A stretch of 64,000 nucleotides of DNA from Planctomycetota bacterium. Its GTDB lineage: Bacteria > Planctomycetota > UBA1135 > GCA-002686595. Positions 51,121-59,956 of the stretch are shown piece after piece. Numbering within the stretch: the first letter of the stretch is position 1; each line of letters starts with the position of its first letter. The DNA lies in contig PKCK01000011.1 in assembly GCA_002862085.1 (NCBI GenBank), positions 85,323 to 149,322 on the forward strand, in the 5' to 3' direction. The notes under the pieces were generated by a model. That model was given only the letters and a program-made list of their open reading frames with translations, had not been told where the DNA came from and made no database searches. A program made the position numbers and the translations under genes.

Positions 51121-51491
51121 ACAGTCTCCGCCTCTGGTCGGTGGTCCTGGCCGCCGCGTGGTTCCTCGCGGGCTTCGCGGCGGGCCGCGTGGTTTCGGCC
51201 AAGGATCAGGAGAAAAGCCCTCTCTCCCGCTACGCTCAGCGCCTCTCGGACGACTTCGACCTGAGCGGGCTCCGCCGCGACGCCCTGATCCAGGTCCTGG
51301 AGCAGGACCAGCGAGACCGAGCGGCCGTCCGCCGCAAGTACGAGCTGGCCTCACGCGACGCGATGGAGCCCGACCTTCGCGAGCTCGACGAGAAGCTCGA
51401 GGACACGATCCGCAACACGATCCTGCCCCCCGCGGAGCGGGAGCGCTACGACCAGCTCAAACGCCCGATCGAGCTCACCGCTGCCCGCTGA
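51117..51491 (+). CDS. Periplasmic helical protein, CpxP/Spy-like in layout
   Basis: 124 residues, GTG start overlapping the preceding stop. N-terminal membrane/signal helix (SVVLAAAWFLAGFAAGR), then a helical region: LSRYAQRLSDDFDLS and LDEKLEDTIRNTILPPAERERYDQL. The last part resembles LTxxQ-type periplasmic proteins (CpxP/Spy/heavy-metal sensors). Probably the sensory partner of the anti-sigma factor. Family call by pattern only. Confidence 0.7.
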   Translation: MNSLRLWSVVLAAAWFLAGFAAGRVVSAKDQEKSPLSRYAQRLSDDFDLSGLRRDALIQVLEQDQRDRAAVRRKYELASRDAMEPDLRELDEKLEDTIRNTILPPAERERYDQLKRPIELTAAR

Positions 51492-51548
51492 GGCCGCGCC
51501 GAACGCACACCCCGGCCAGCCTGGCCGCTCTCCCCCTCTCCACCCCAC

Positions 51549-53303
51549 ATGGCACGTTCCTGCGGCATCCGCATCGGCCCCCGGCGCTTCGAGGTCGTCG
51601 TGCTCGACGGCAGCGCCAAGCGCCACAAGATCTCCGCGTACCACGTTGGAGAGTTCTCGGTCGAGGACGCAGCCGCGTTCGAGGAAGGTGACGTCTCCGG
51701 CGTGGCCACCGCGCTGAAGGAGGCTGCGAAGACGCATCGGATCCCGACCGACAGCCTCTCGATCGTCGTGGCGAGCGACCGCGCCGCCTACCGCCACCTC
51801 ACGGTCCCCTTCTCCGAGCGCCAGAAGATCGACCAGGTCCTGAAGTTCGAGGTGGAGAGCGAGCTGCCGCACTTCGACATCGATGACGTCGTCGTGGACT
51901 ACCACGTCATGCACGAGAACGACGCGGGCGCCGAGCTGCTCGTGACGGCGGTGCCCAAGGAAGACGTTCAACGCGCGGTCTCCGCCTGCGAGAAAGCAGG
52001 GCTCGAGCCTCTCGAGGTCGAGGTCGAGGGCACGGCCATGGTCAACGCCGCGTTCGCGGCGGACATGTGCCACATCGACGACGCCCAGCTCCTCGTGCAC
52101 GTGGGCGAGTACTCGACCTGCGTCGCCGTGGTCGCGGGCGCGGAGGTGCGCGAGTTCCGCACGATCCACATCGGCGCCATGACCCACCTCTCCAAGGAGC
52201 TCCACGGGAGCGCCGCCGAGGGTGAGGAGAGCGGTGAGGCGTCCGGAGAGAGCTCGGGTCTCGACCCGGTCGAGGCCAGCCGCCGCGTCGACCAGGCCCT
52301 GAAGCGCATCCGGCGCGAGCTCGGCCGCACGATCTCCGCGGCGCGCACGCCGCAGAGCATCGATGCGATCTACGCCTGCGGGATGGAGCTCCCGGGCCTC
52401 ATCGGAGGCGAGGTCCTCGGCGTTCCCGTGTACGTGCTCGACTGCTTCGACGCGGATTCCGGCCAGCCCGCCGATGGCTTCGGCCAGCTCGTCGCCTCGT
52501 ACGGCTGCGCTTTCCGCCAGCTCGGCGGCGGCGTCATCAAGCCGAGCCTGCGCCGTGAGGAGCTGCGCTACACCGGGACCTGGGAGCGACTCGAGTTCCC
52601 GGTGGCCTTCGCGGCGCTCATGCTCGCGACGTTCCTGGGGATGCTCTACATCATCCAGATGCGCACCCTGAACAACATGTCGTACTCGGTGCGCCGGCAG
52701 CTCAATCTGTCGAACCTGTACATCGTCGGCGACCCCAAGAACCCGCGCAGCGATCCGATCATGGACCCGCTGCCGGACAAGAAGGACTCGCCGCTCCTCG
52801 ACTGGACCGCGACGTACCGCGACCTCTCCAGCTTCGAGCTGCCGGAGGGCGCGAAGCCGCCGCTGGAGGCGTTCTCGGACATCAAGCGCGAGATGATGCG
52901 CCTCGTCCGCGAGGCGAGCAAAGGCACGACGACCGAGGCGCTCCCCCTGCCGCCGTCGGCGTTCTCCGCGATGACGCTCGTCCTCGGCGTGCTCGAGAGC
53001 GGCGCCCGGAATGGCTGGCGCCCGTCCCTCCGCGCGCTCGACGCGAGCTACGTGAAGGGGAAGAGCGGCGACAGCCTCCCCGAGCACATCAAGGTCGACC
53101 TCGCCGCGACCTTCTTCGCGAGCGACACCGTCGTCGCCACCTCACACCTCCGTCAGTTCCAGCGGGCCCTCGAGGCGGAGAGCTGGTGCCTGGACGTCGA
53201 GATGCCCAGCACCGACCCGATCCAGGGCGAGGATGGGCTCACCTTCAAGGGGATGAAGATCCTCGTGAACCCCAAGCGTCTGGCCGAGGCGGCCTCCAAC
53301 TGA
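51549..53303 (+). CDS. PilM-PilN-like fusion protein (GspL-type)
   Basis: 584 residues. Residues 1-330 have the actin-like PilM/GspL pattern: CGIRIGPRRFEVVVLDG at the start, LTVPFSERQKIDQVLKFEVESELP (PilM signature) and VGEYSTCVAVVAG. A membrane helix at about 356-374 (FAALMLATFLGMLYIIQM) is followed by a periplasmic PilN/GspL-like domain. In most systems PilM and PilN are separate, so this is the GspL-like arrangement. It should help assemble a type II secretion or type IV pilus platform. Other members of the machine are not in the window. Confidence 0.8.
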   Translation: MARSCGIRIGPRRFEVVVLDGSAKRHKISAYHVGEFSVEDAAAFEEGDVSGVATALKEAAKTHRIPTDSLSIVVASDRAAYRHLTVPFSERQKIDQVLKFEVESELPHFDIDDVVVDYHVMHENDAGAELLVTAVPKEDVQRAVSACEKAGLEPLEVEVEGTAMVNAAFAADMCHIDDAQLLVHVGEYSTCVAVVAGAEVREFRTIHIGAMTHLSKELHGSAAEGEESGEASGESSGLDPVEASRRVDQALKRIRRELGRTISAARTPQSIDAIYACGMELPGLIGGEVLGVPVYVLDCFDADSGQPADGFGQLVASYGCAFRQLGGGVIKPSLRREELRYTGTWERLEFPVAFAALMLATFLGMLYIIQMRTLNNMSYSVRRQLNLSNLYIVGDPKNPRSDPIMDPLPDKKDSPLLDWTATYRDLSSFELPEGAKPPLEAFSDIKREMMRLVREASKGTTTEALPLPPSAFSAMTLVLGVLESGARNGWRPSLRALDASYVKGKSGDSLPEHIKVDLAATFFASDTVVATSHLRQFQRALEAESWCLDVEMPSTDPIQGEDGLTFKGMKILVNPKRLAEAASN

Positions 53304-53337
53304 GCTCTGCGGAGCAGATCGAAGGAGAGAACGAACG

Positions 53338-53892
53338 ATGGTCCGCATCATGATCGTGCTGCTCGTGCTCGGCTCGAGCTTCCTGGGCTGGAAGGTCCTG
53401 GAGCAGCGAGAGGAGATCAGCCTCTACGAATCCGCGATGGCGCCCGGCGGTCAGGTCGAGCAGGACATGACCGTGATCCAGGACGCTGCCTACAAGTACA
53501 CGAGCCGCAACAAGCTCAAGGAACAGGAGGGCATCAAGGGCGACATCACCGACCAGGGGAGCATCGCCGAGTACGTCCGCCGCCTCTGTCAGGGGGACAA
53601 CGTCCAGTGGGGCGCGGTCTCCATCGGCAAGGCGCGCGACGCGTCCAACCTCAAGGGGTACACCGACTTCACCTACAAGGTGGAGCACAGCGACAAGAAG
53701 GACGCGGTCGGCCGCGGGAACATCGCCAACCTCTTCTGGTTGCTCGAGCGCGGCAGCTCGAAGCTGAAGGTCACCAAGATCCAGATCGACGCGATCGGCA
53801 AGGCCAAGCCCCACGAGATCCCCGAGGACAGCTGGAACGTGGGCTTCGAGGTGACCGTGCGCGTCCCCGACGAATCCGGGCGCCGGCGCTGA
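53338..53892 (+). CDS. PilO/GspM-like membrane protein
   Basis: 184 residues. N-terminal membrane helix (RIMIVLLVLGSSFLGWKVL), a short coiled-coil stretch and a C-terminal alpha/beta domain (FTYKVEHSD, ANLFWLLERGSSKLKVTKIQID) with a ferredoxin-like strand-helix-strand pattern as in PilO/GspM. It follows the PilM-PilN fusion by 34 bases, supporting the call. A strong hairpin ends the operon. Confidence 0.7.
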   Translation: MVRIMIVLLVLGSSFLGWKVLEQREEISLYESAMAPGGQVEQDMTVIQDAAYKYTSRNKLKEQEGIKGDITDQGSIAEYVRRLCQGDNVQWGAVSIGKARDASNLKGYTDFTYKVEHSDKKDAVGRGNIANLFWLLERGSSKLKVTKIQIDAIGKAKPHEIPEDSWNVGFEVTVRVPDESGRRR

Positions 53893-53916
53893 GCGCTCCG
53901 CAGGCCGCTCCGGCAG

Positions 53917-53954
53917 GCGCCGCGAGAGTCCCGCTCCAGGGGCTCTCGCGGCGC
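53917..53954. terminator. Strong bidirectional hairpin terminator
   Basis: GCGCCGCGAGAGTCCC (53917-53932) pairs with GGGGCTCTCGCGGCGC (53939-53954) over 16 positions with one G-T pair, loop of six; TTGT follows. It separates convergent genes. Confidence 0.8.
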
Positions 53955-53973
53955 TTGTCGTTCCTGCTCGCGA

Positions 53974-54972
53974 TCAGCGGGTCGCGAGCGCGCAGCCGAT
54001 CAGTCGATACAGCAGCCGCGAGCCCACGATCGCGTCCCACTCACCGCTCGCGACCTCGCACAGATCCAGGGACGCGACGCGCTTGCCGCTCCTCGCCAGT
54101 TCGTCGAGCCAGATCATGGTCTCGTTCCATCCGAGACCGCCCGGCACCGGCGTGCCCGTGCCAGGGCACAGGGCTGGATCGAGGGCGTCGACATCGAAGC
54201 TGACGTGCACCAGTTCAGGCAGCTCCGCGATCGTCTCGCGGGCGAGGATGCGCGTCCGGCCGCCGTGGCGAGCCTCGTCGAGGTCGAGGTCGCTGATCAT
54301 GTGCACGCGCGGATCGCTGCGCGTGACGTCGAACTCCTGCTCACAGAGGTCGCGGATCCCCACCTGGACGAGGGAGGCCACGCCGGGACACTCCGCCAGG
54401 ACGTTGTGCATGATCGATGCGTGGGACCAGCGCAGCCCCTCGAAGGCCGGCCGGAGATCCGCGTGGGCGTCGAACTGGAGGACCCCGAGCCCCTCGTGAC
54501 GAGCCGCCGACGCGTCGATGGCTCCGAAGGGGGTCGAGTGATCGCCGCCGACGATCACCGGGAGCTTGTCGGCTTCCAGGACCTCGGCCGTGAACGCTCG
54601 GACGCGCCCGTTCACCTGCTCGCCGAAGGCCTCGATCTCGGAGACCGCTGCTGCATCCTGCCCCGAGGCTCCCCCCTTCTCGATCAGAGGCGCGGCGAGC
54701 GTTCTTGCCGTGCGGTTCCACGCCTCGATCTCCGTGGCGATCGGCGCCATCCAGATGCCCACCTCGTAGGGCCGGCCGAACAGGAGGTCGAAGAGGTCGA
54801 TCTGGCGGCTCGCCTCGAGCACGGCCGCGGGCCCTCCAGCGGTCCCGGTCCGGAACGAAGTGGTCGCTTCGAAGGGCACGCCCATGACGTGCACGAGGGC
54901 GTCCTCGGAGCTGCCTGGGAGGCCGAAGAGGCCGCTGTCCGGCGCGGAGGCGCCGCCGGGGTCGAAGTCCAT
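53974..54972 (-). CDS. Arginase/agmatinase-family hydrolase
   Basis: 332 residues from ATG at 54972; an extension to 55074 is Arg/Gly/Pro-rich. Metal motifs in order: GGDHS (His and Asp), FDAHADLR (D-x-H-x-D), FDVDALDP (D-x-D). The family hydrolyses agmatine, arginine or related guanidines with two Mn ions. Substrate cannot be read from motifs alone; agmatinase-like is most likely. Cytoplasmic. Confidence 0.9.
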   Translation of the reverse strand: MDFDPGGASAPDSGLFGLPGSSEDALVHVMGVPFEATTSFRTGTAGGPAAVLEASRQIDLFDLLFGRPYEVGIWMAPIATEIEAWNRTARTLAAPLIEKGGASGQDAAAVSEIEAFGEQVNGRVRAFTAEVLEADKLPVIVGGDHSTPFGAIDASAARHEGLGVLQFDAHADLRPAFEGLRWSHASIMHNVLAECPGVASLVQVGIRDLCEQEFDVTRSDPRVHMISDLDLDEARHGGRTRILARETIAELPELVHVSFDVDALDPALCPGTGTPVPGGLGWNETMIWLDELARSGKRVASLDLCEVASGEWDAIVGSRLLYRLIGCALATR

Positions 54973-55223
54973 GACCGCATTCTGCCCGGGAGACCGCCCG
55001 TGGCCAGGGATTCGGCGACCAAGGCCCTGGGGCGCCGCGCGGCGCCCGATCGCTCCGGGGAGGGGGCCTTCCACGGCTTTCCTCGGACTCCATCGAATAC
55101 TCCGCGAGCCGCGGGATAGAGGGGGGTCCGACCGGGCCGGTCGGGGTATGAACTACGCCGCGCCCGCCCGCCCCGCCCCGGGGACCACCCCAGAGCCGCC
55201 CTCGCGGCCATCGCAGAGCACAG

Positions 55224-56429
55224 ATGAGCGACGACGAAGAACGCGGCGGACCCCGCCGACCCAAGGACGGATTCGATCCACCCTGGGATTCCGAGTGGAA
55301 GAAGGGCCGCGGCTCCGGCATCTCCGAGGTCCCGCCGATCGTCCGCACCGCCGGCGCTCTGCTCGCGGTGCTGGTCGTGCTGCTCGCCGCTCTCGGGATC
55401 AGCGGCCGGCTCGGCGTCACCCGGGTCGAGGCCAACGAGGTCGCCCTGCGCGTCAACTACCTGACGGGCACCGAGGCGGTGATCACGCGCCCCGGCTACC
55501 AGTTCTACGTGCCGTTCCTGATGGACGTCTACGAGATCGACCGGACGACTCAGGAGTACCTCATGACCGGCGACGGGTACCGCGGGGACAGCGTCGCCCC
55601 GTACCTCACCGTCCGCGCCAACGACGGCTCCAACTTCTGGTTCGACGAGCTGAAGATCCAGTACGAGGTGATCCCCGAGGCCGTCGACACGATCGTGTCC
55701 GACTCGGGCCCCGGCGACGATTACAAGCACGAGTGGATCAAGGCTCACGCGCGATCGATCCTGCGCGACGAGTTCGGCCGCTACAGCGCGGTCGACGTGT
55801 CCGACCCGACCACGTACAAGCAGGCGCCGGAGGAGGCCAAGCGCATCATGAACGAGGCGCTCAGGGACCATGGCATCCGCGTCGTGCGGATCGTGACGCC
55901 CACGCCCCAGTTCGACGAGCGCTACGAGGACGCCATCGAGCAGCGCAAGGAGGCGGACCAGGAGGTGGAGGAGCTCAAGGCGCGATTCCTGCAGCTCGTC
56001 GAGAAGAAGGAGCAGCGCCTCGCGGCGGTCCGCAAGGAGAAGGACGTCGAGATGCAGCAACTCCAGGGAGAGCTGATCCAGAGCCTTCGGGCCGCCGAGC
56101 AGGAGGCGATCCGCGTGCGCAAGACGGCCGACGCATACGCCACCGAGCGGCGCGCCCAGGGGCGCGCCGAGGAGGCGAAGCTCAGCGCCGAAGCCCTGGG
56201 ACTCACCGCCAAGTACACCAAGGAAGCGGAGGGCATCGAGAGCCGGGCCAGGGCCCTCGAGGAGCGCGGCGAGGTCGTCGTGCGCGAGGCCCTGGTCGAG
56301 AAGCTGCTCGGCGTCCGCTTCACCCTCGTCCCCTACAGCCGCGATCCGGCGCCCGAGCGGCTCGAGCACAGCGGCCTGAAGCCCACGGACGAGATCACGC
56401 CCGCCGTCTCCGGAGGTGAATCCCGATGA
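55224..56429 (+). CDS. SPFH/band 7 membrane protein 1 (HflK-like)
   Basis: 401 residues. Charged N-terminus, membrane helix at about 43-61, SPFH domain at about 67-240 (VEANEVALRVNYLTG; YLTVRANDGSNFWFDELKIQYEV) and a long coiled coil (about 235-335) rich in Glu, Arg and Lys. Such proteins form ring-shaped microdomains in the membrane and control proteases or lipid order. Overlaps a second SPFH gene (ATGA), like hflK-hflC. The coiled coil is longer than in E. coli HflK. Confidence 0.85.
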   Translation: MSDDEERGGPRRPKDGFDPPWDSEWKKGRGSGISEVPPIVRTAGALLAVLVVLLAALGISGRLGVTRVEANEVALRVNYLTGTEAVITRPGYQFYVPFLMDVYEIDRTTQEYLMTGDGYRGDSVAPYLTVRANDGSNFWFDELKIQYEVIPEAVDTIVSDSGPGDDYKHEWIKAHARSILRDEFGRYSAVDVSDPTTYKQAPEEAKRIMNEALRDHGIRVVRIVTPTPQFDERYEDAIEQRKEADQEVEELKARFLQLVEKKEQRLAAVRKEKDVEMQQLQGELIQSLRAAEQEAIRVRKTADAYATERRAQGRAEEAKLSAEALGLTAKYTKEAEGIESRARALEERGEVVVREALVEKLLGVRFTLVPYSRDPAPERLEHSGLKPTDEITPAVSGGESR

Positions 56430-57502
56430 AAGGCCTCGCCAAGATCTTCGTGACGATCGTCGGGCTCGCGCTCGTCGGGCTCGTCGTCCTCTCCACCCTC
56501 TTCATCCGGATCCACCCCTGGTCCTACGGGGTCAAGGAGAACCTCGTCGCCGGCGGCGTCGCCGAGACCGACGCGCTCACGGGCTTCGCGTTCCGGATCC
56601 CCGGCGTGCACAAGTGGCACATGATCGAGCGGCGGACGCACTTCGTGACCTTCGCGGACGTCAACCGCCGGAGCGGCATCGGGACCACGCGCGAGTCTCT
56701 CGAGATCCGTACCAAGGACGGCAACCTGGCCAGCTACGACCTGACCGTGACGTACAAGGTGATCAACGGCAAGGCGAACGAGATCGTCCGCCAGGGCAAC
56801 GCCGAGAAGTATCGAGGCCTCGCGATCGACGCCATCGAGGGCACGATGCGCGAGGAGCTCGCGAAGCTCTCCTCCGAGGAGATCTTCAGCACCGAGCAGC
56901 GGCTGGAGGTCGCGGCCGGTGCGCTCCCGGCGCTGCGAACCGTGCTTGCCAAGAACTTCCTCGAGCCCGAGCAGGTTCTCATCCGAGCAGTCCGTTTCCA
57001 GCGGTCCTACGAGGCGAAGCTGCAAGCCAAGCAGCTGACCTACCAGGAGCTCCAGCTCGCTCAGAGCCAGAGGCTGGTCGAGGACGAGCGCGGCAAGACC
57101 GAGTCGAAGTCCGCGGAGATCGAGGCGGCCGAGAAGGAGCTGCGCGGCGATCGCGACAAGGATCTGCAGACCGTGCGCTCGGAGAACGAGGTGGCCATCG
57201 CCGGCGTCCGCGCCGAGGCGAACGTCTACGACCAGCAGACCCGGGCCGAGTCCGATGCCGACTACGAGGCGTCGATCGCGAACGGCAACCTCGCGATCGC
57301 CAAGTCCGAGGCGCTGCGGAACGAGCTGCGCAATCAGGCGCTCGACACGGTCGGCGGCCGCATCTACCTCGCTCAGCAAGCCGCGCAGAACCTCGAGTTC
57401 GAGAGCGTGACGCTCAACTCGAACGACCCGCGCGTCCCGTCGGTGATCGACATCGGCGAGATGGTGAAGCTCCTCGTGGGGGAGACCACGGAGCCGCGCT
57501 GA
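56426..57502 (+). CDS. SPFH/band 7 membrane protein 2 (HflC-like)
   Basis: 358 residues. N-terminal membrane helix (about 6-26), SPFH domain (about 30-195; LTGFAFRIPGVHKWHMIERR and IRTKDGNLASYDLTVTYKV) and a long coiled coil (about 195-330). The ATGA overlap with the first SPFH gene indicates equal expression; the two probably form a hetero-oligomeric ring. No FtsH gene is in the window. Confidence 0.85.
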   Translation: MKGLAKIFVTIVGLALVGLVVLSTLFIRIHPWSYGVKENLVAGGVAETDALTGFAFRIPGVHKWHMIERRTHFVTFADVNRRSGIGTTRESLEIRTKDGNLASYDLTVTYKVINGKANEIVRQGNAEKYRGLAIDAIEGTMREELAKLSSEEIFSTEQRLEVAAGALPALRTVLAKNFLEPEQVLIRAVRFQRSYEAKLQAKQLTYQELQLAQSQRLVEDERGKTESKSAEIEAAEKELRGDRDKDLQTVRSENEVAIAGVRAEANVYDQQTRAESDADYEASIANGNLAIAKSEALRNELRNQALDTVGGRIYLAQQAAQNLEFESVTLNSNDPRVPSVIDIGEMVKLLVGETTEPR

Positions 57503-58050
57503 TCCAGGTTCGCCGGCCCCCTCGACGGGCCTCGAGACGTGCGGCGAGCACCGCGCGCGCCTCTTCGCCGACGCGGCGAGGCGCGCGCTCGCCAGATCCC
57601 TCGGTCGTCCGCGCCATCGCCCGCGCGAGGCGCCGAGCGCCTCCGTCGCGCCGCGGGCCGCGCGGGAGGGCGACCCAGGGGTCGAGCTCCATTCGCTCTC
57701 CGGGGGCGGGCCTCGCGTCACCGGGAGGTCCAGCCAGGGAGAGCAGTCGTCGGGTGGCCCCGAGCTCTCTTCACGGCCTCTTCGGGGCGCCCCACGATCC
57801 TCCGCAGTCCATCCGTAACTCGCGGCGGAAGGCCGGCTAGTCCGGGGCGTAGGTCGAAGCGGCTCCCTCGCGGGGGCGGCCGACGGCCTCGAGCAGGAAG
57901 TTGGAAGTCGAGGTCGTCCGAGGCGCGAGCCACGGGCGGCCTCTCTCCGCGTCCACCGAGCCTCCCCGTCGGCTCAGGTGGTTCGACTCCGTTTCGAGGA
58001 AGACCGCCAGATCCCCCGGTTCGCCCCGCCCGTCCGGCGGCGCACGCACG
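57503..58050. other. Convergent intergenic region with a terminator
   Basis: About 548 bases between convergent genes. A hairpin at 57553-57588 is the only feature I can support. Short frames on both strands are Arg/Pro/Gly-rich with no recognisable motif. Confidence 0.5.
57553..57588 (+). terminator. Hairpin after the SPFH operon
   Basis: GCGCGCGCCTC (57553-57563) pairs perfectly with GAGGCGCGCGC (57578-57588); the loop can pair further (GCCG/CGGC). Confidence 0.65.
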
Positions 58051-59376
58051 TCAGGGTTTCACGATCCAGTGACCCCACCGGGTCGATCCCGTCTCGGTGC
58101 AGGTGACGACGCCCGTCTGGCTGTCGTAGCTCCAGCTCGGGACGGCGTTGCCCCGGTACTGCACGGCGCTCGGGGGGGCCGTGAACCCCTCGAGCCGGAG
58201 CTCGGCACCCTGACCGTCGAGGACCTCGGTGATCACGTGGATCGGAGCGGTCGTGTCGAGGCCGTGGTGAGAGACGTCCGTCGCGACGGCCGCGGCGTTC
58301 TTCATGTCGATCAGGTAGAGAGCGTTCACCGAGGGCTGGCCGCTCCAGAGCACGGGCGTGAACGCGCCCGTGGTGCGCTGCTCGATCTCCAGCGAGTGCC
58401 ACGCGCCGCTGCGGTCGGCGAGGGTGCGGACGACGTCGCCCGGAACGGGCTCGCTCAGGGTCTGCTGCGAGAGCCAGTCCACCACGGCCAGCGCGTCGAG
58501 GGTCGCCCACTGGTGGATGGAGGAGTTCACCCTGTGCTCGCTGCTGCTCGCGCCGAGTTGGAGCAGGCGGTCGTGCAGCTCCTCGGTCTGCTGGACGAGG
58601 TCTTGGAGCGGGTCGTAGAGAGCGAACCAGTTCTGCACCTCGACGTGGGAGAGATTGGGCGCCATCTCGCCGTCGAGGTCGAGCTGGCCCGATACAGGAT
58701 CGATGTTGATCGTCGAGCTGCGGCGGTAGCTGAAGGGCTGATCGGCCGGGCTCCCGTCGAACATCAGCGAGCTCTCGAAGATGTCCGTGTTGCCCGAGGT
58801 CGCGTAGGTGAGCTCGAGGGACGAGGTTCCGGTGTGGTTCACGATCGCCGCGAAGCGGACCCCCTCGGGATCCAGGTGGCGCGCGGCGTAGCTGGCCGCG
58901 GCCCCGCCTCCCATGGAGAACCCGACGCCGTAGATCCGGTCCAGGTCGAGGGGGAGTCGCTCGCCGATGAATTCGAAGGCGCGTTCGATGTTCTCCTGGG
59001 CGTAATCGATGCCGTAGTTGAACTCGTGGGCCCCGAGCGGGGCGAAGACGAGCCAGCCGCGGGACATCGCCTCGTCCACGAGGTCCGTGCTCAGGACCGT
59101 GTCGCGCGGGTGCTCGCCGTAGCCGTGGAAGAGGGTCAGGACGGGCGCCGGGAACTGGAGGTTGGACGGGACGCCGACGACGAAGGTCTCCTGCCAGGTC
59201 TGGCCAGGGACGTTGAGCGTGATCTCGAGCAGGCGCCCGCCGACGACCGACGCGGACGTGGGCGGGGCGTAGGGGGAGACCGTGGCGCCGCCCAGGCTCG
59301 CGATGGTGGGGGTCTGGCCCTGCTGGGCGGGCTGGAGCGTGGCGGCGCAGGCGGCGAGTGCGGTGACGATCAACAT
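58051..59376 (-). CDS. Secreted alpha/beta hydrolase
   Basis: 441 residues from ATG at 59376. A short hydrophobic start (MLIVTALAACAATL) could be a signal peptide, with C10 in a possible LAAC lipobox. Core: oxyanion HGYGEHP, nucleophile elbow GVGFSMGGG (G-x-S-x-G), Asp region near LFDGS and late SSIHQWATLDA with a His. The C-terminal 100 residues form a beta-rich domain (SWSYDSQTGVVTCTETGS). Likely an esterase or peptidase. Substrate unknown. A much longer upstream frame is not protein-like. Confidence 0.82.
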   Translation of the reverse strand: MLIVTALAACAATLQPAQQGQTPTIASLGGATVSPYAPPTSASVVGGRLLEITLNVPGQTWQETFVVGVPSNLQFPAPVLTLFHGYGEHPRDTVLSTDLVDEAMSRGWLVFAPLGAHEFNYGIDYAQENIERAFEFIGERLPLDLDRIYGVGFSMGGGAAASYAARHLDPEGVRFAAIVNHTGTSSLELTYATSGNTDIFESSLMFDGSPADQPFSYRRSSTINIDPVSGQLDLDGEMAPNLSHVEVQNWFALYDPLQDLVQQTEELHDRLLQLGASSSEHRVNSSIHQWATLDALAVVDWLSQQTLSEPVPGDVVRTLADRSGAWHSLEIEQRTTGAFTPVLWSGQPSVNALYLIDMKNAAAVATDVSHHGLDTTAPIHVITEVLDGQGAELRLEGFTAPPSAVQYRGNAVPSWSYDSQTGVVTCTETGSTRWGHWIVKP

Positions 59377-59562
59377 CGTGGTCCCCTTCGAGTCGTTTCC
59401 CTCCGAAGCGTGCTCCAGGGCCGGGCCCGGCCTGGGACACTCCGTGGAGCGAGCGTCGCGCCCTCCCGGCGCGGCCCCCTCCGCGGTAAACCTACCCCGC
59501 TCAGATCCGCCGGCTTCGCTCTTCGCCGGGAGGGACGCCGATTTTCCGAATCGAGATCCAGC

Positions 59563-59946
59563 ATGGCCCGTATCCCCCTGCTCGTCGCCGCCCTGATGGG
59601 CCTCCTCGCGGTTGGACTCGGTGCCTTCGGCGCTCACGGTCTCGAATCGAGGCTCGAGGGAGACCCCGAGGCGACCGAGAAGCTCGAGTGGTGGCGCACG
59701 GCCGCGCACTACCACCTCGTCCACGCCGCCGTCCTGGCGGCCATGGGCCTGTCGCGCCGCGGTGGAGCGGCGGCCCTGTGGTCCTTCGTGCTGGGGATCG
59801 CCGTCTTCTCCGGGACCCTCTACGCCATGGCGCTCGGTGCGCCCACGAAGCTCGGCATGGTCACCCCGATCGGAGGCCTCGCGCTGATGGTTGGCTGGGG
59901 GCTCCTCGCGCTCCACGCCCTGCGCGCTGCGCCGGACGAGGACTGA
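59563..59946 (+). CDS. DUF423 family membrane protein
   Basis: 127 residues. Four membrane helices; motifs GLGAFGAHGL (about 19-28) and FSGTLYAMAL and TPIGGLALMVGW are diagnostic of DUF423 (YgdD/TMEM256-like). Start at the ATG right before the first helix. Function unknown for the family. Confidence 0.93.
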   Translation: MARIPLLVAALMGLLAVGLGAFGAHGLESRLEGDPEATEKLEWWRTAAHYHLVHAAVLAAMGLSRRGGAAALWSFVLGIAVFSGTLYAMALGAPTKLGMVTPIGGLALMVGWGLLALHALRAAPDED

Positions 59947-59956
59947 GCCCTTCGCC

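Noticed and set aside
51550..51565. TGGCACGTTCCTGC, resembling a sigma-54 promoter
   Set aside because: The GG-to-GC spacing is one base short, the -12 lacks TTGC, and it lies inside the start of the PilM-like gene.
57718..58049. Two overlapping short minus-strand frames
   Set aside because: No conserved motif, conflicting frames, Arg/Pro-rich composition typical of spurious frames in high-GC DNA.
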